Assembly: GCA_963921935.1 (NCBI GenBank)
Contig: OY998180.1
Coordinates: 45,841,231-45,905,230 of the forward strand
Direction of reading: 5' to 3'
Origin: Galeruca laticollis
Taxonomy: Eukaryota; Arthropoda; Insecta; Coleoptera; Chrysomelidae
Length of the DNA: 64,000 nt
Shown: piece by piece, positions 10,661 to 21,444 of the stretch
How positions within the stretch are numbered: position 1 is the stretch's first letter
Layout: each line of letters opens with the position of its first letter
Translations under genes and position numbers: made by a program
The notes under the pieces: generated by a model
Database searches by the model: none
What the model saw: only the letters and a program-made list of their open reading frames with translations
What the model was told of the DNA's origin: nothing

Positions 10661-13600
10661 TAGAAGACTGCAGATCATACAATATCATAAAAAGTAAATA
10701 TTGCCATCCGAAGGAATTTATAAAGATAAGTGAAGATGAAAACAAAATAAATGAAACCAATGTAAATAATCAATTACCTTTTATAGAATTAGATATTGAG
10801 AATGTAAAGTTAAACTGCTTATTAGATACAGGAAGTAGTGTATCATTAATTAATGAAGGTTTTGTGAAGAAAAACTATAAAATGTTAAAAGATAAAATAA
10901 TTAAAATAAACCAAATAAAAGTTGTTACTGCTAATGACAAGAAGGTAGCTTTTGTGAATAAAGTTTTAACTGTTTCAATAAAGGTAAACAGCAATAATTA
11001 TAATATGAATTTCTTGATTGCACCAGGTTTGAGTGTGGAAGCGATAATGGGTATAGATATTATGAATGAAAAAATAATAATTTTGAATCTACAGACAAGG
11101 TGTCTGATTATTGATGATAATATTATAGAAATAATAAACCTACGGGATAAATTTGATATTATAGCTGAAGAATTGCAAGGAAGCACTTCAGACTTAAATA
11201 ATTGTATGTGTGATATGTGTGAAAAGTTATACCCTAAAATAAATAAACCTCAAAGAAAAAGTAATCAAGTTTTACCAATTGTAATCGAAGAAAAAGTGGA
11301 AGACGAATTGTTTAATAGTAGCAGTATAATCAAATATCCTAAAATAAATAGAAAACAAAAGCAGGGTAATATCTATTTAAATAATATAAACAAAGTAAAT
11401 AAGTGTGACAAAATACAAAATAATCAAAAATTAACAAATTATAACAAACGTATTTTAAAATATAATAATTTAAAAATAACTCATATCTTATCTTCATTAA
11501 ATTCAGTTAAGCAAAGTGATGGTCTGCAGGTAAAACAATATATTGAACAGTTATCAGGTGTAAGGCAAGCATCTGTAACTAAAGGAATAAAATTATTAAT
11601 ACATCATTTAAATTGTAAATATGAAAAAGTAAATAAATGTAAATATAGGATAGGAAATAGGTGTAGAAATAGAAAACATATCAGGTTTAAAAGAAATCAC
11701 AATAAAAGTGAAAAAACAGATATTACATATATCAATAAAAATTGCAATCTTATGGAACATGAATATATACATAATTTAAAATCAGATAATGCATACAGAA
11801 AGTATTGGTTACCATATGTAAAAATTAAAATAGGAGATGTAAAATTACATGCATTAATAGACAGTGGATCACAAATATCAGCAATAAGGGCAGACATTAT
11901 AAAACGAAATTTTGATTATTTCAACAACAAAATTATAAAAATTAAGCAAATACAGGTAATATCAGCAACTGGAAAGAAAATAGAAGAAGTGAACAACTTA
12001 TATTATGGTACTATTACATGTCAAGATGTGGATTTACAAGTAAGTTTATTAGTGATGGGAAGTATGAAAATGGAAGTAATACTGGGAATTGATTTTTTAT
12101 ATGGAATTGAAACAGTAATAGACATGAGGGACCAGAGTTTGAGAGTAGATGGAAGGGAAGTAGAGATAATGAGATGGACAAAGGGGAACAAAGAAGAAAA
12201 TGCAAAAGAAACAATGAATCATTTACAAATTGAAAGAAATTTAGATGATGAAGAATACTCGGAATGGGTAAAAGTTATACAGTGTGAAGAAAAATATAAG
12301 AAAGATATTTATAAAATAATGAATAAACATAAAACATTAGTTAACGAAGAACCAAGAATAGCAAATCATTACCAACATCATCTGGAAATTTATAAGGATA
12401 AACATTTTGTATGTAGGGGATATCCAATTCCACATGCATATAGGGAACAAGTGCAAGAAGAGATAAGAAAGATGGAAATGGATGGTATTATAAGAAAATC
12501 AACAACACAGTATATAAGTCCATGGGTTATAGTTAAAAAAGCTGATAATTCCATTAGAATTTGTTTAGATGCCAGAAAAATTAATGAGATAACAAAACCA
12601 CAATATGAATCACCACAACGGGTGGATATTTTATTATCACAAATAGGGAAAAGTATGATCTTTACAAAATTAGATTTAAAAAACTCATTTTGGTTGATAC
12701 CTTTACATGAAGATTCCAGAAAATACACAGGTTTTCAAGTAGATGGACAAGTATGGGAATTTTGTACGACACCATTTGGACTTCAATCAAGTTCATCTGC
12801 ATTAATCAGGGCTCTTAGAGAAATATTGGAAATCCATAGTACATTTTGTATATCATATATTGATGATATTCTAATTTTCAGTCAAGATGAACAACAGCAT
12901 CTAGAGCATATTAAAATAATTATTGAAACATTGGATAAATTTGGTTTAAAATTAAATTTACACAAATGTCCATTTTTCCAAAATAATGTAAAGTTTTTAG
13001 GGTATAAGATCACTACAACAGGCATTACTATTGATATTGATAGATTAGAACAAATAAAGAAATTTCCTAGACCAAAAACATTAAAAGCATTAAGAGGGTT
13101 TTTGGGTATGATTAATTATTATTCAAAATTTGTGAAAAATTTAGCAGAAAAAGAAAGACCATTAATTGAATTATTAAGAAAAAAGGAAAAATTTGTATGG
13201 GATGATAGAAGAATAGAAGCTTTTGAGAAAATTAAAAATGAGTTTTATAATAATATAGTTATTTATGTGCCAGATTTCAATATAGATTTTATTTTAAGAA
13301 CAGATGCATCAGCATATTCTATAGCAGCAGAATTAGTACAAACTAGAGACGGGAAAGAATATCCAATTTGTTTTATTTCTAAAATATTGAAAGGAGCACA
13401 ATTAAAATATACAGTGGCTGAAAAGGAAATGCTTGCAATTGTATATGCTTGTGAAAAATTAAATTATTGGCTAAGGGGAAATAAATTTATTATAGAAGCT
13501 GATAATCAAAGTTTGTCGTTTATAAAAAACACACAATACAGTAACACGAGAATATACAGATGGGGTTTGTTATTACAAGAGTTTCAATTTGATATTAGGT

Positions 13601-14913
13601 ATAAACCTGGAAAATTAAATATTACAGCTGATTGTTTAAGTAGAAAGGACGAACCTACAGATAAAAAATTAAAAGAATTAGTAATCTCTAATACTAAAAA
13701 GGAAAATTTTATTGTTGCTATAAATAAGTTGAAAAATGAACAAGGTTTATATTCGTTGGTAGAAATCAAAGATAGCCAGGAAAATTTAACAAATTTGAGG
13801 GATAAAGTTATTAAAATGGGTAATTTTAAGGGTTGTATAATGAAAAACAACTTGATTATTAAGGTCATTGCTGACAAAGAGTTATATTATATTGATACAA
13901 ATTTAGCTGAAAAAATTTTGAAAAATTTACATGAAAATTATGGTCATATAGGGGTTAGAAAGCTATGGTTAATGTTCAGAGAAAATTATTTTACTCGTAA
14001 AGATATAACAATTATAAAGAAAATTTGTTCAGATTGTGAATTATGTATTTTGGGAAAATATAAGACATATAAGAATCAAAATATTGTTGAAAGTATAATT
14101 GTAAAAGAACCATTACAAATAGTAGCAATTGATTATTTATCCAATTTAATTAAAACACCTAGAGGTAATAAGAACATACTGGTTATGTATGATATTTTTT
14201 CTAAATTTGTTAAGTTTTACCCAACCAAACGAGTTAACAAGATAGAAACAATGAAGTGTATACTTTTGTATATGGAAGAAGTTGGTAAACCGCAGAGTAT
14301 ACTTACAGATAACGCATCATATTTCGTTAATGAAAGATTTTCAAAATTTTGTGAGAAAAAGGATATCAAATTGTTCCATACTTCTATAAGGCATCCACAG
14401 GCTAATCCTAGTGAAAGAATGATTCAAGAATGTTTAAAATTTTTGAGGATGGAGTATTACCAGAATCATTTGTGTTGGGATGAAGATCTAAAACATATTG
14501 AGAATTATAATAATTACGTACCAAATATTAATACTGAGAAACCACCAATTTTAATTTTAACAGGACAATATCCAAATAGACCTTGGATTTTACACGAACA
14601 AGATTTAACAAGAATACGGGAAGAGACATATCATAAATTAAAAATCAGGGCAGAAAAGTATCAGAAGAGAATGAATAAGAAAATCAAGAAGAGGACTAAA
14701 TTTAAAATAGGAGATTTAGTCATTTTGAAGACACCTAGGATTTCTAATTTAAAAAACAATGTGTGTGGTAAATTATTATTACCACATACAGGTCCATTTG
14801 AAATCAAGAAAATAATTGGAAATAATGTGTATGAATTGAAATATCCTGGAACGGATATTATTAGGGGAAAATTTCATTTAGATTTAATATTTTTATATAC
14901 AAAAACTGATTAG
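10655..14913 (+). CDS. pol: Gypsy-1 Pol polyprotein: two protease-like domains, RT, RNase H, integrase
   Basis: Open for about 1,419 codons after the frameshift. Order: retropepsin-like domain 1 (LLDTGSSVSLIN at 10825-10860, later IMGIDIM); a 230-residue Lys/Asn-rich linker; retropepsin-like domain 2 (HALIDSGSQISAI at about 11850, later VILGIDFLYG); RT at about 12420-13000 (ICLDARKIN, TKLDLKNSFWLIPL, catalytic SYIDDILIFS near 12855); RNase H at about 13260-13640 (RTDASAYSIAAEL, EKEMLAIVYACE, ADNQSLSFI); integrase with an HHCC zinc region (ENYGHIGV, then CSDCELC, 13930-14050) and the DDE triad in AIDYLSN, LTDNASYF and NPSERMIQE. A GPF-like module (LLLPHTGPFEIKKI) closes the protein. No internal stop. 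Codons are extremely AT-rich compared with Gypsy-3. The tandem protease pair is unusual. Function depends on gag, which is broken here. Confidence 0.9.
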
Positions 14914-15303
14914 AGAATGAAAATAAAAGTAAATTATAAACATATAGCCAATTAGTGAACGTTGAGGGTGCTAAAATACATACACTAACCAACTATGTTT
15001 ACATGAAATGAGCAAATAACATTCTAAATACAATTGAGTATATAGTGAATAGAAATGTAACATATAAATAAAAATTCAAAACAAATAAGAAAGATAAATG
15101 ATTTCCAGAGTAAAAATAGGACATTTTAGAAAAAGTTTGAGTTGTGAGTTAAAACTTGTAGCTTATAGTTAATATAGTTTAAAGTATGCATGAAGAATGA
15201 ATGGATTTTAGGATTAAGTATTGTGGTATACAAAAATTTTTAGAACATAAACAATTTAAAAGTTTTAATATCAGAAAACTTTTGAAATGTTTATGTGGGG
15301 GGG
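14914..15303 (+). other. Gypsy-1 3' non-coding region ending in the polypurine tract
   Basis: AT-rich, no frame. At 15295-15303 GTGGGGGGG is a good polypurine tract (plus-strand primer), followed by GCAATATATCAGG. The 3' LTR should start here, but the sequence is soon replaced by a palindrome and a (TA)n array, so no full 3' LTR is visible. Confidence 0.65.
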
Positions 15304-15308
15304 CAATA

Positions 15309-15439
15309 TATCAGGTATACAAATAGAGTAGTTATAGAATTATAAATACCTGATAAGAATGTCCATATTTTCAATGCTGAAAATATGGACATTCTTATCA
15401 GGTATTTATAATTCTATAACTACTCTATTTGTATACCTG

Positions 15440-15442
<3 letters not shown>
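15309..15442. repeat. perfect palindrome, two 65-bp arms around a 4-bp loop
   Basis: Arms 15309-15373 and 15378-15442 are exact reverse complements (outer end TATCAGGTATACAAATAGAG) around the loop ATGC. It directly follows the Gypsy-1 polypurine tract and abuts a (TA)n array. Confidence 0.97.
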
Positions 15443-15478
<36 letters not shown>

Positions 15479-15595
15479 CTGGAGATCATTCTCCATTGGA
15501 GCGGCTTCAGACTATGATGATTCCGAATCCTTTCATACCTAAACTCTAGCACTTACCCGTCGTCCGCTGAAACTTAGAACGAACGGACGGATTGA
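15443..15595 (-). repeat. (TA)n array plus inverted copy of the 6725-6839 repeat
   Basis: 15443-15478 is TA repeats; 15479-15595 is the reverse complement of 6725-6839 (ACTGGAGATCATTCTCCATT through ACGAACGGACGGA) with few differences. Together with the copy at 6.7 kb it brackets the Tc1 relic and Gypsy-1. Confidence 0.88.
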
Positions 15596-15697
15596 TTTCT
15601 AAAAGCTCGTCAATGTCTAATTTACAAATATTAGATTTCTAATAGTATTTAGATGTTATAAATTTGCTTGTTTCTATTTTTGGAAGAATGAATGGTT

Positions 15698-16218
15698 TGC
15701 CGTAGTAAATTTGTTAAGTTTTACCCAACCAAACGAGTTAACAAGATAGAAACAATTAAGTGTATACTTTTGTATATGGAAGAAGTTGGTAAACCGCAGA
15801 GTATACTTACAGATAACGCATCATATTTCGTTAATGAAAGATTTTCAAAATTTTGTGAGAAAAAGGATATCAAATTGTTCCATACTTCTATAAGGCATCC
15901 ACAGGCTAATCCTAGTGAAAGAATGATTCAAGAATGTTTAAAAATTTTGAGGATGGAGTATTACCAGAATCATTTGTGTTGGGATGAAGATCTAAAACAT
16001 ATTGAGAATTATAATAATTACGTACCAAATATTAATACTGAGAAACCACCAATTTTAATTTTAACAGGACAATATCCAAATAGACCTTGGATTTTACACG
16101 AACAAGATTCAACAAGAATACGGGAAGAGACATATCATAAATTAAAAATCAGGGCAGAAAAGTATCAGAAGAGAATGAATAAGAAAATCAAGAAGAGGAC
16201 TACTGCCGTAGTAAATTT
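15698..16218 (+). pseudogene. 490-bp duplicate of Gypsy-1 integrase flanked by 15-bp direct repeats
   Basis: 15713-16202 matches 14209-14698 with only three substitutions, all amino-acid changing (Met-Ile, Phe-Ile, Leu-Ser). It contains the second catalytic region (LTDNASYFVNERF) and the Glu region (NPSERMIQECLK), but neither end of the gene. The identical 15-mer TGCCGTAGTAAATTT flanks it at 15698-15712 and 16204-16218. The last 7 bases of the left repeat (TAAATTT) also precede the source segment at 14202-14208. There is no poly(A) tail. The open frame runs 39 residues past the copy into the flank and has no meaning there. Confidence 0.9.
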
Positions 16219-16540
16219 CAGTGTCGTTTATATGTCTTGGATTATTAATCCATATTTCACAATTTTGAACATCGTCGGTTCTTTTACTTCGAGATGTCGA
16301 TCTGTTTGGCATTTTAAAATAACTTTGCATTGGCATTAATAGGATTTCGTTACCTGTGATTTGTTGAATAATCCTTTCTTTAATATTGATGTCCATGATA
16401 TAGCAATCACCAAACCATTTCCATCTAGTAAACTTAGTACAATTGTCTTTACGCACTAAATGATGTTGGCAGTTAATAGGTTCCCTCCAACGATGGGCAT
16501 TATTCTTATTCTGATTGGTTTTCGTTGACGTTCGTGCCAA
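16219..16540 (-). other. unrecognised open frame split by the integrase fragment
   Basis: Minus-strand frame from 16540 encodes a stop-free stretch containing TKFTRWKWFGDCYIMDINIK and ILLMPMQSYFKMPNRS. It looks more protein-like than its AT-rich surroundings. The 15-bp repeat and the 490-bp insert interrupt it, and the frame stays open on the far side of the insert for a further 20 or so codons (15697 downwards). I do not recognise the family; it could be an old exon, a decayed transposon protein or chance. Confidence 0.3.
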
Positions 16541-17367
16541 ATAAGGAAATCAGGAATATACATTTTATTATTTTGGATTATGGGTGAGAAAATTCAAAGA
16601 ATTTGGAATTAAGTATTGCAATGTGAATGGCGGAAACTAATTCGGAACACATATAATTGACACTTGAATTCCGAAAAATTGATAGTTTGTGAGAATATCA
16701 AATTTTGTAATTTGATCTTTTGCGTAAAATTTGTTCAAATGTTGAATCATGTACTAGAATCCCGGAGCTAGAAATAATAGAACTATTTTCAACCTCTTGA
16801 TACGTACCTATCATTTCAAAGATGTCCTGGAAGTCTGTACTTTATAAAAATAATTATATATTATTTTTGGATGTTTGATGAATATTGAATTTTCCAAAAT
16901 TAATAGTGACTATTTAAAAATTGTGTTGTATTTGGAATAAATCATCCCATGTTCATCTTCAAAAGGATCTTCAACCTTTTGATACGTAACATGTAACCAG
17001 TTAGATGCGTTGTACGTTACACAACTGACGTCACTTGGTAAAATGCAATAGTTATTCTCAAACACTATTTAAAAGCTGATATGTATCAAGATACTCTGGA
17101 ACACTGATTGATTATTTACAAATGATTTATAAATGATGTCCCGGAAATGTGTACTTTATAAAAATAGTGATATAATATTTTTTTATTAACGTTAAATTTT
17201 GGAAAATAACTTGTCTCTATTTGAAAATAGTGACGTTCTCGAAAGAAATCATCTTATTTTCATATACATTATAACAACTTCAAAAAAATCTTCAACCCAT
17301 TAATACGTATAATTTCAAAGATGTCCCGGAAGTCTGTACTTTATAGAAATAGTGATATACTATTTTT

Positions 17368-17372
<5 letters not shown>
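16541..17372 (+). repeat. AT-rich DNA with diverged internal repeats
   Basis: A segment like GATGTCCCGGAAGTCTGTAC followed by TTTATARAAATAGTGATATA occurs about 16823, 17138 and 17321. A partner, TTCAACCNNTTGATACGTA, occurs at about 16788, 16970 and 17292. Copies are spaced 180-320 bp apart and diverged, so this is an old, irregular repeat block. No coding sequence. Confidence 0.6.
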
Positions 17373-17404
<32 letters not shown>

Positions 17405-17576
17405 AAATTTCACATCCTTATTTGGTTATGCCGTGCTGATGAGACAAAATGAGCCAGAAACATGCATGTCCGCGGTTACCACTCTATTTCAGTAGCCCTT
17501 TATTTTGCGTGAATTACCCATGAATATCTTAGTTGTTGTTGTTAACATATCACGCGATATTCCTACATCTTCTTTG

Positions 17577-17622
<46 letters not shown>

Positions 17623-17643
17623 GTATGTATATATATATATATA
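17373..17643 (+). repeat. (TA)n-bounded dispersed repeat, relative of the 30.6-31.1 kb foldback arms
   Basis: Between TA arrays (17373-17402 and 17578-17643), 17403-17577 contains ATGAGCCAGAAACATGCATG, then CGCGGTTACCACTC and TTCAGTAGCCC. The same string in the same order is in the right arm of the foldback at 30857-31098. Confidence 0.85.
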
Positions 17644-18214
17644 TAAAAGGTCTCCATTACTTTAATTATAATTTTATTTACGTTCCGACATCATACGTGT
17701 CATCTTCTGAACAATGTTACTAAAATTACACGAATATTTACAATCTTTACATTATTTAGCAGGTGTTAAAATACTTACATAAAATCTACGACTTCATACA
17801 ACTCAAAACATTTTAAAAATCATTTTAAAATTTGTATCTAAAATAAATGATCAAGTATTAACTTAATGGATGTTATGGTTTTTTAAAGTTTTTTTAATTT
17901 AACAAGTTTTAATGGTATATACTGTATGAAGATATATTGATTCATTTAAGGTATTATACAGACTGGACACATTTACCAAGATGCAACAATTATTTCGATG
18001 TCTATTTTTTCATATACTATTTGTTATTTTTATTTTTAATTCTAAATTAAACCGTTATATATATGACTTAGGTTATTGATGTCACTTCTAAAATTAATTG
18101 TGTTTTTATTTTGTTTTATCCTGATCATTTCTAAATATGTACGTTTTTTTGTGTTTACTTCTTTATCTAATATTTTTATATCATCGTAATTAAATTTATG
18201 ATTTAGTTCTTGTT

Positions 18215-18260
<46 letters not shown>

Positions 18261-18309
18261 ATATAGATATATGTATATATAGATATATATGATTATTTAT
18301 ATAAATATA

Positions 18310-18355
<46 letters not shown>
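17644..18355. other. AT-rich spacer ending in a (TA)n array
   Basis: No coding or repeat structure recognised in 17644-18216; 18217-18355 is a long TA array with a short unique interruption near 18257-18310. Confidence 0.5.
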
Positions 18356-18358
<3 letters not shown>

Positions 18359-19960
18359 TGAACCAGATATCATAGATATTAAGAGAATTAGTTCTATAAA
18401 AATATGTTGCTAGTATGAAAATGTATGAAAATAATATAATTTAAGAAAACACAATTAAAAAGGAAACACTTTTCTTAATTCAAAAGCATATCAAGTAAAG
18501 ATATATTAAATAATAGCCTATAACAATATAATAAATAAAGAAATTACCTCAATAATAATATAAAATATAGAGTTTGCCTAACCAATGTAATGATGTAAAT
18601 AGTTGCCTAAGACGAAGAATATCTTCTGTAACGTGATCAGCTGTTCACCTAAAAAGAAACAATTATATAATCAAGTCAAGAGAATTTTAGATATAAGTAG
18701 TTACATTAGGATACAAATATAAATGTTTATTAGAATAAGGAGTATAGTTTTTCATAGATAAACAATTAAACATAAAGAAAATGATATATGTCTGTAAAAT
18801 GAACATAGGATTAAATAATAATTTATTAATTGCGTTAGTAGAAATAAGTTAATACAAGAATTATATGGAGAATACATAGAAGGATTTATGATTTAAGTTA
18901 TATAATTGTAACAGTAATAGATTGTTTATGACAATATTAGATAGAACTATTTAAACAACATCTATGTATATAACCAACTCTAATTTATTTGTATGATTAA
19001 ATTTCAAAAGACTCTCTACAAGTGTATTAGAAATGTGAAATAGAATATTTATGAACTTTTCTATTAAGTAAACCCAAATCAAATAATTCAATTGCATAGG
19101 ACAATATCTGATTGGTTAGAAACAAAATGACAGATAAAATGTGCAATCAACAAGTATTGAAACAAACTTTGGGAGATAGTGACCTGAAAACAAACAAAAG
19201 ACTTTGTTTGTTGAAAAAAAGTGAAAATCGAGAGGAAGCGTGGAGGATGAGAAGTGGCGTCGAAAGGTGTGGACTGTGTGTTAGAGTGTTCCCGAAATTT
19301 TTATGAAATTCCCGAAATTACTTAATAAATTGTAATATAACTATGAAAAACAATCTTGTCTAGTACTCACCGATAATTAGACACAGTTGTTCTGCAAAAA
19401 CCAGCAGAATTTCTCCAGAAATTGGTATTGGAACTGCAGAGAAGTATTCCTGGGGACCAGAAGAGTTATCCCAATTCCAGAGCATCAGGTCAGTATTCTT
19501 TTAAACTATTATTGGCCAATAATAAGCAAAAAACTCAAATAAGTGCTTAGTTCCGTATTTTGATAAACATTCACAGCAATGATCGATCTAAAATATAAAG
19601 AAAACGGACTTTATTTAATTAGTTAATAAATTAAATCTTTATTAATAACAAAAAGGCCTAATTTCAATAAATAAATAATTCAAAAGTACGTACGCCATTT
19701 TATCATAAGATGATGCTTAACTTGTTTCCATGTAATCTGTCTATCTGTTTATAAATTGTATAATAATTCCATGTCTATATAAATCTTTTAATACTTTTCT
19801 TCCACAGCATATTGATAACATTTTCATGTATATTCTTCACATAAATTCTGGTATGTTTTAAACAATCTAAATGTTTCTTGATTGTTAATTCTATGTCATA
19901 CTAATGAGCCACAGAAGCTCCATCTCACGTTATTAAAATTATGTTCATTTTACGCATGAC
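18356..19960 (+). repeat. unknown dispersed repeat family, copy 1 (copy 2 at 62403-64000)
   Basis: At least 650 bp (19105-19760) aligns in the same orientation with 63170-63830: for example the block around CTGAAAAACAAAAGACTTGT, GGCGTCG, TCCTGATTCCAGAACCACAG, CAATAATAAG and AATGATCGATCT. Weaker similarity extends upstream, and both copies follow a (TA)n array. No protein frame is shared. Minus-strand splice-donor-like strings (GGTGAGTAC here, GGTAAGTAC in copy 2) and the motif around 19690 are conserved in position. Confidence 0.7.
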
Positions 19961-20314
19961 TGGATTTTGAGCATGCGCACCGTTAAAAATATAAAATAAA
20001 TAATTTCTTTAGAGATGACCATAGACGTCTCAAATAATTATTATCACATATAAAATATTGAATTTAAAATTAAATGTTGTTATAAGTAAAGTGTTTCTTT
20101 TATTTAAATGAAGGTAATATGTTTTAGAATGCCAGGACTCGAAGAGTAGAAAGTGTTTCATGCTCCCGAATAATTAAAATAAAATAAATTACAAAACAAT
20201 ATAATAATAACCAACTGAGCTAGCCAAATCTAAATAAAAATTCTAAATATAAAATTATAATCATCTAAATTCCACAACAATAATAAAAAGTAAGTATTAT
20301 TATCAACTTTTGTT

Positions 20315-20374
<60 letters not shown>
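19961..20374. other. AT-rich spacer and (TA)n array
   Basis: 19961-20318 shows no feature; 20319-20374 is a TA array that starts the next repeat. Confidence 0.5.
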
Positions 20375-20377
<3 letters not shown>

Positions 20378-20585
20378 GTTTGTTTTATTTCTTGAACCTA
20401 ATTTTATTATATTTTTCGATTTTTCGGAAATATTGTTCTTGGGATTATATGATTTAGTACGAAATTGGAAAGTTTTGTGGGTTTTTTATTTACATTGTAG
20501 TTTGACGTTTCGTACTGCCAGTGTCCTTCATCAGAAACTTATTCATAAAATAAACGCTTGCAAGTGCAAAATATGTGACGGTCTA
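20375..20585 (-). repeat. dispersed repeat with hammerhead-like core, inverted relative to 30405-30575
   Basis: GGAAATATTGTTCTTGGGAT through GACGTTTCGTACTGCCAGTG and TCATCAGAAA is the inverted partner of 30405-30575. On the minus strand 20534-20507 reads CTGATGA, a partly paired stem-loop (GGACACTG G CAGT), then GAAAC, which is the order of a hammerhead core. Penelope-like elements carry such motifs, so this may be a Penelope terminal repeat. Confidence 0.6.
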
Positions 20586-21444
20586 ACATAGTCTACAGAT
20601 TCAAACAACTAGTAGAATTTTTATCTCATGAACAACTGAAAAATATATACTCAGTTTTTGTTGAATCCATATTACTATATGGTATCATTGGTTGGGGAGG
20701 AATTAGGAATAATTATCTAAACTCGATCAATACCGTTCAGAAACTCATTCTGAAAATTATTCTAAAAAAACCTCGCAGATTCTCCTCCAATCAAGTATAT
20801 ATTAATTCAAAGGTATTGGACATTCGGCAACTTTTTTGTTTCAAAACCCTTTGTTTTTTGTACTCTAACAGGCATTATACATAAAATGTACCACAAACAT
20901 ACGGAACGAGACAGAATACGCAATCCGCTATATATGACCCTGTTACACATAAATCACTTGGCCAGAGAAGCTTCTGCTTTATTGGATCAAAATTATGGAA
21001 CAATTTACCCCACACTTTGTAGAAATATAATTCAGTTTGTCTTTTCACAAACAAATTAAAGGAATGGTTATTTTCAAAGGGCAGAAAGTATTTCGCTAAT
21101 GTAATTGATTCGATGTTAGTTATATAAATGTTGTTTGTTGTTTTGCACCTTGTGTTTATATATGTGTGTATGAGTGTATATTCTTAGTTTATAAAAATGT
21201 TAAGTGTCCCAAATATATGTCTTCCACCTGTAAAGTTATTAGTTATAAGTGTCATAACTATTTATTTATGTTTTTTAAGTTTCAACATTTGTCAGACTCA
21301 TTTAAGATATATGTTCTAAAAAGAATCAATACCCGAAGACAAGTTCTTTGATGAACTTAGTCGGGTACCCCACTACTCTTGTTTATTTAATGTACATCAC
21401 ATCTGTTCATGAACACTATACCTCAGATTATTTTTTTATAGTTA
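20586..21444 (+). pseudogene. LINE RT C-terminal fragment and 3' UTR
   Basis: The C-terminal, post-catalytic part of a non-LTR RT: SVFVESILLYGIIGWGG, INTVQKLILKIILKKP and VLDIRQLFCFKTLCF, then a frameshift near 20880 and KSLGQRSFCFIGSKLWNNLP. This matches the thumb/C-terminal region of Jockey/CR1/I-group LINEs. RT catalytic motifs and endonuclease are absent (5' truncation at about 20586, next to the hammerhead-like repeat). The 3' UTR runs into the Gypsy-3 LTR at 21445 and appears to resume at 25972, ending in (ATTC)n at 26044-26080, the kind of simple-repeat tail seen in CR1/Jockey-like LINEs. Confidence 0.75.

Larger units (their letters stand above)
9239..10663 (+). pseudogene. gag: Gypsy-1 gag, two in-frame TGA stops
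   Basis: Capsid-type structural protein of a Ty3/Gypsy element. The frame from ATG 9239 to TAG 10661-10663 has 475 codons interrupted by TGA at 9440-9442 and at 10226-10228. The latter is a Trp-to-stop change judged by the neighbouring repeat units (DGWSASQQ). The N-terminal third is highly charged and probably coiled coil; residues about 160-330 hold the capsid-like region (WRINEDR-type segment, WWNINEDRCMNINQFEHHFI). The C-terminal third has a 17-residue tandem repeat and then an Asn/Gln/Arg-rich tail instead of a CCHC zinc knuckle. The gag frame ends at a candidate -1 slippery site, with pol in the -1 frame. Gag alone would be truncated, so this copy is not autonomous unless the stops are read through. 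Confidence 0.8.

Noticed and set aside
19112..19306. 64-codon frame MVRNKMTDKMCNQQ... as a small gene
   Set aside because: The diverged copy of this repeat at 63.2 kb does not preserve the frame.
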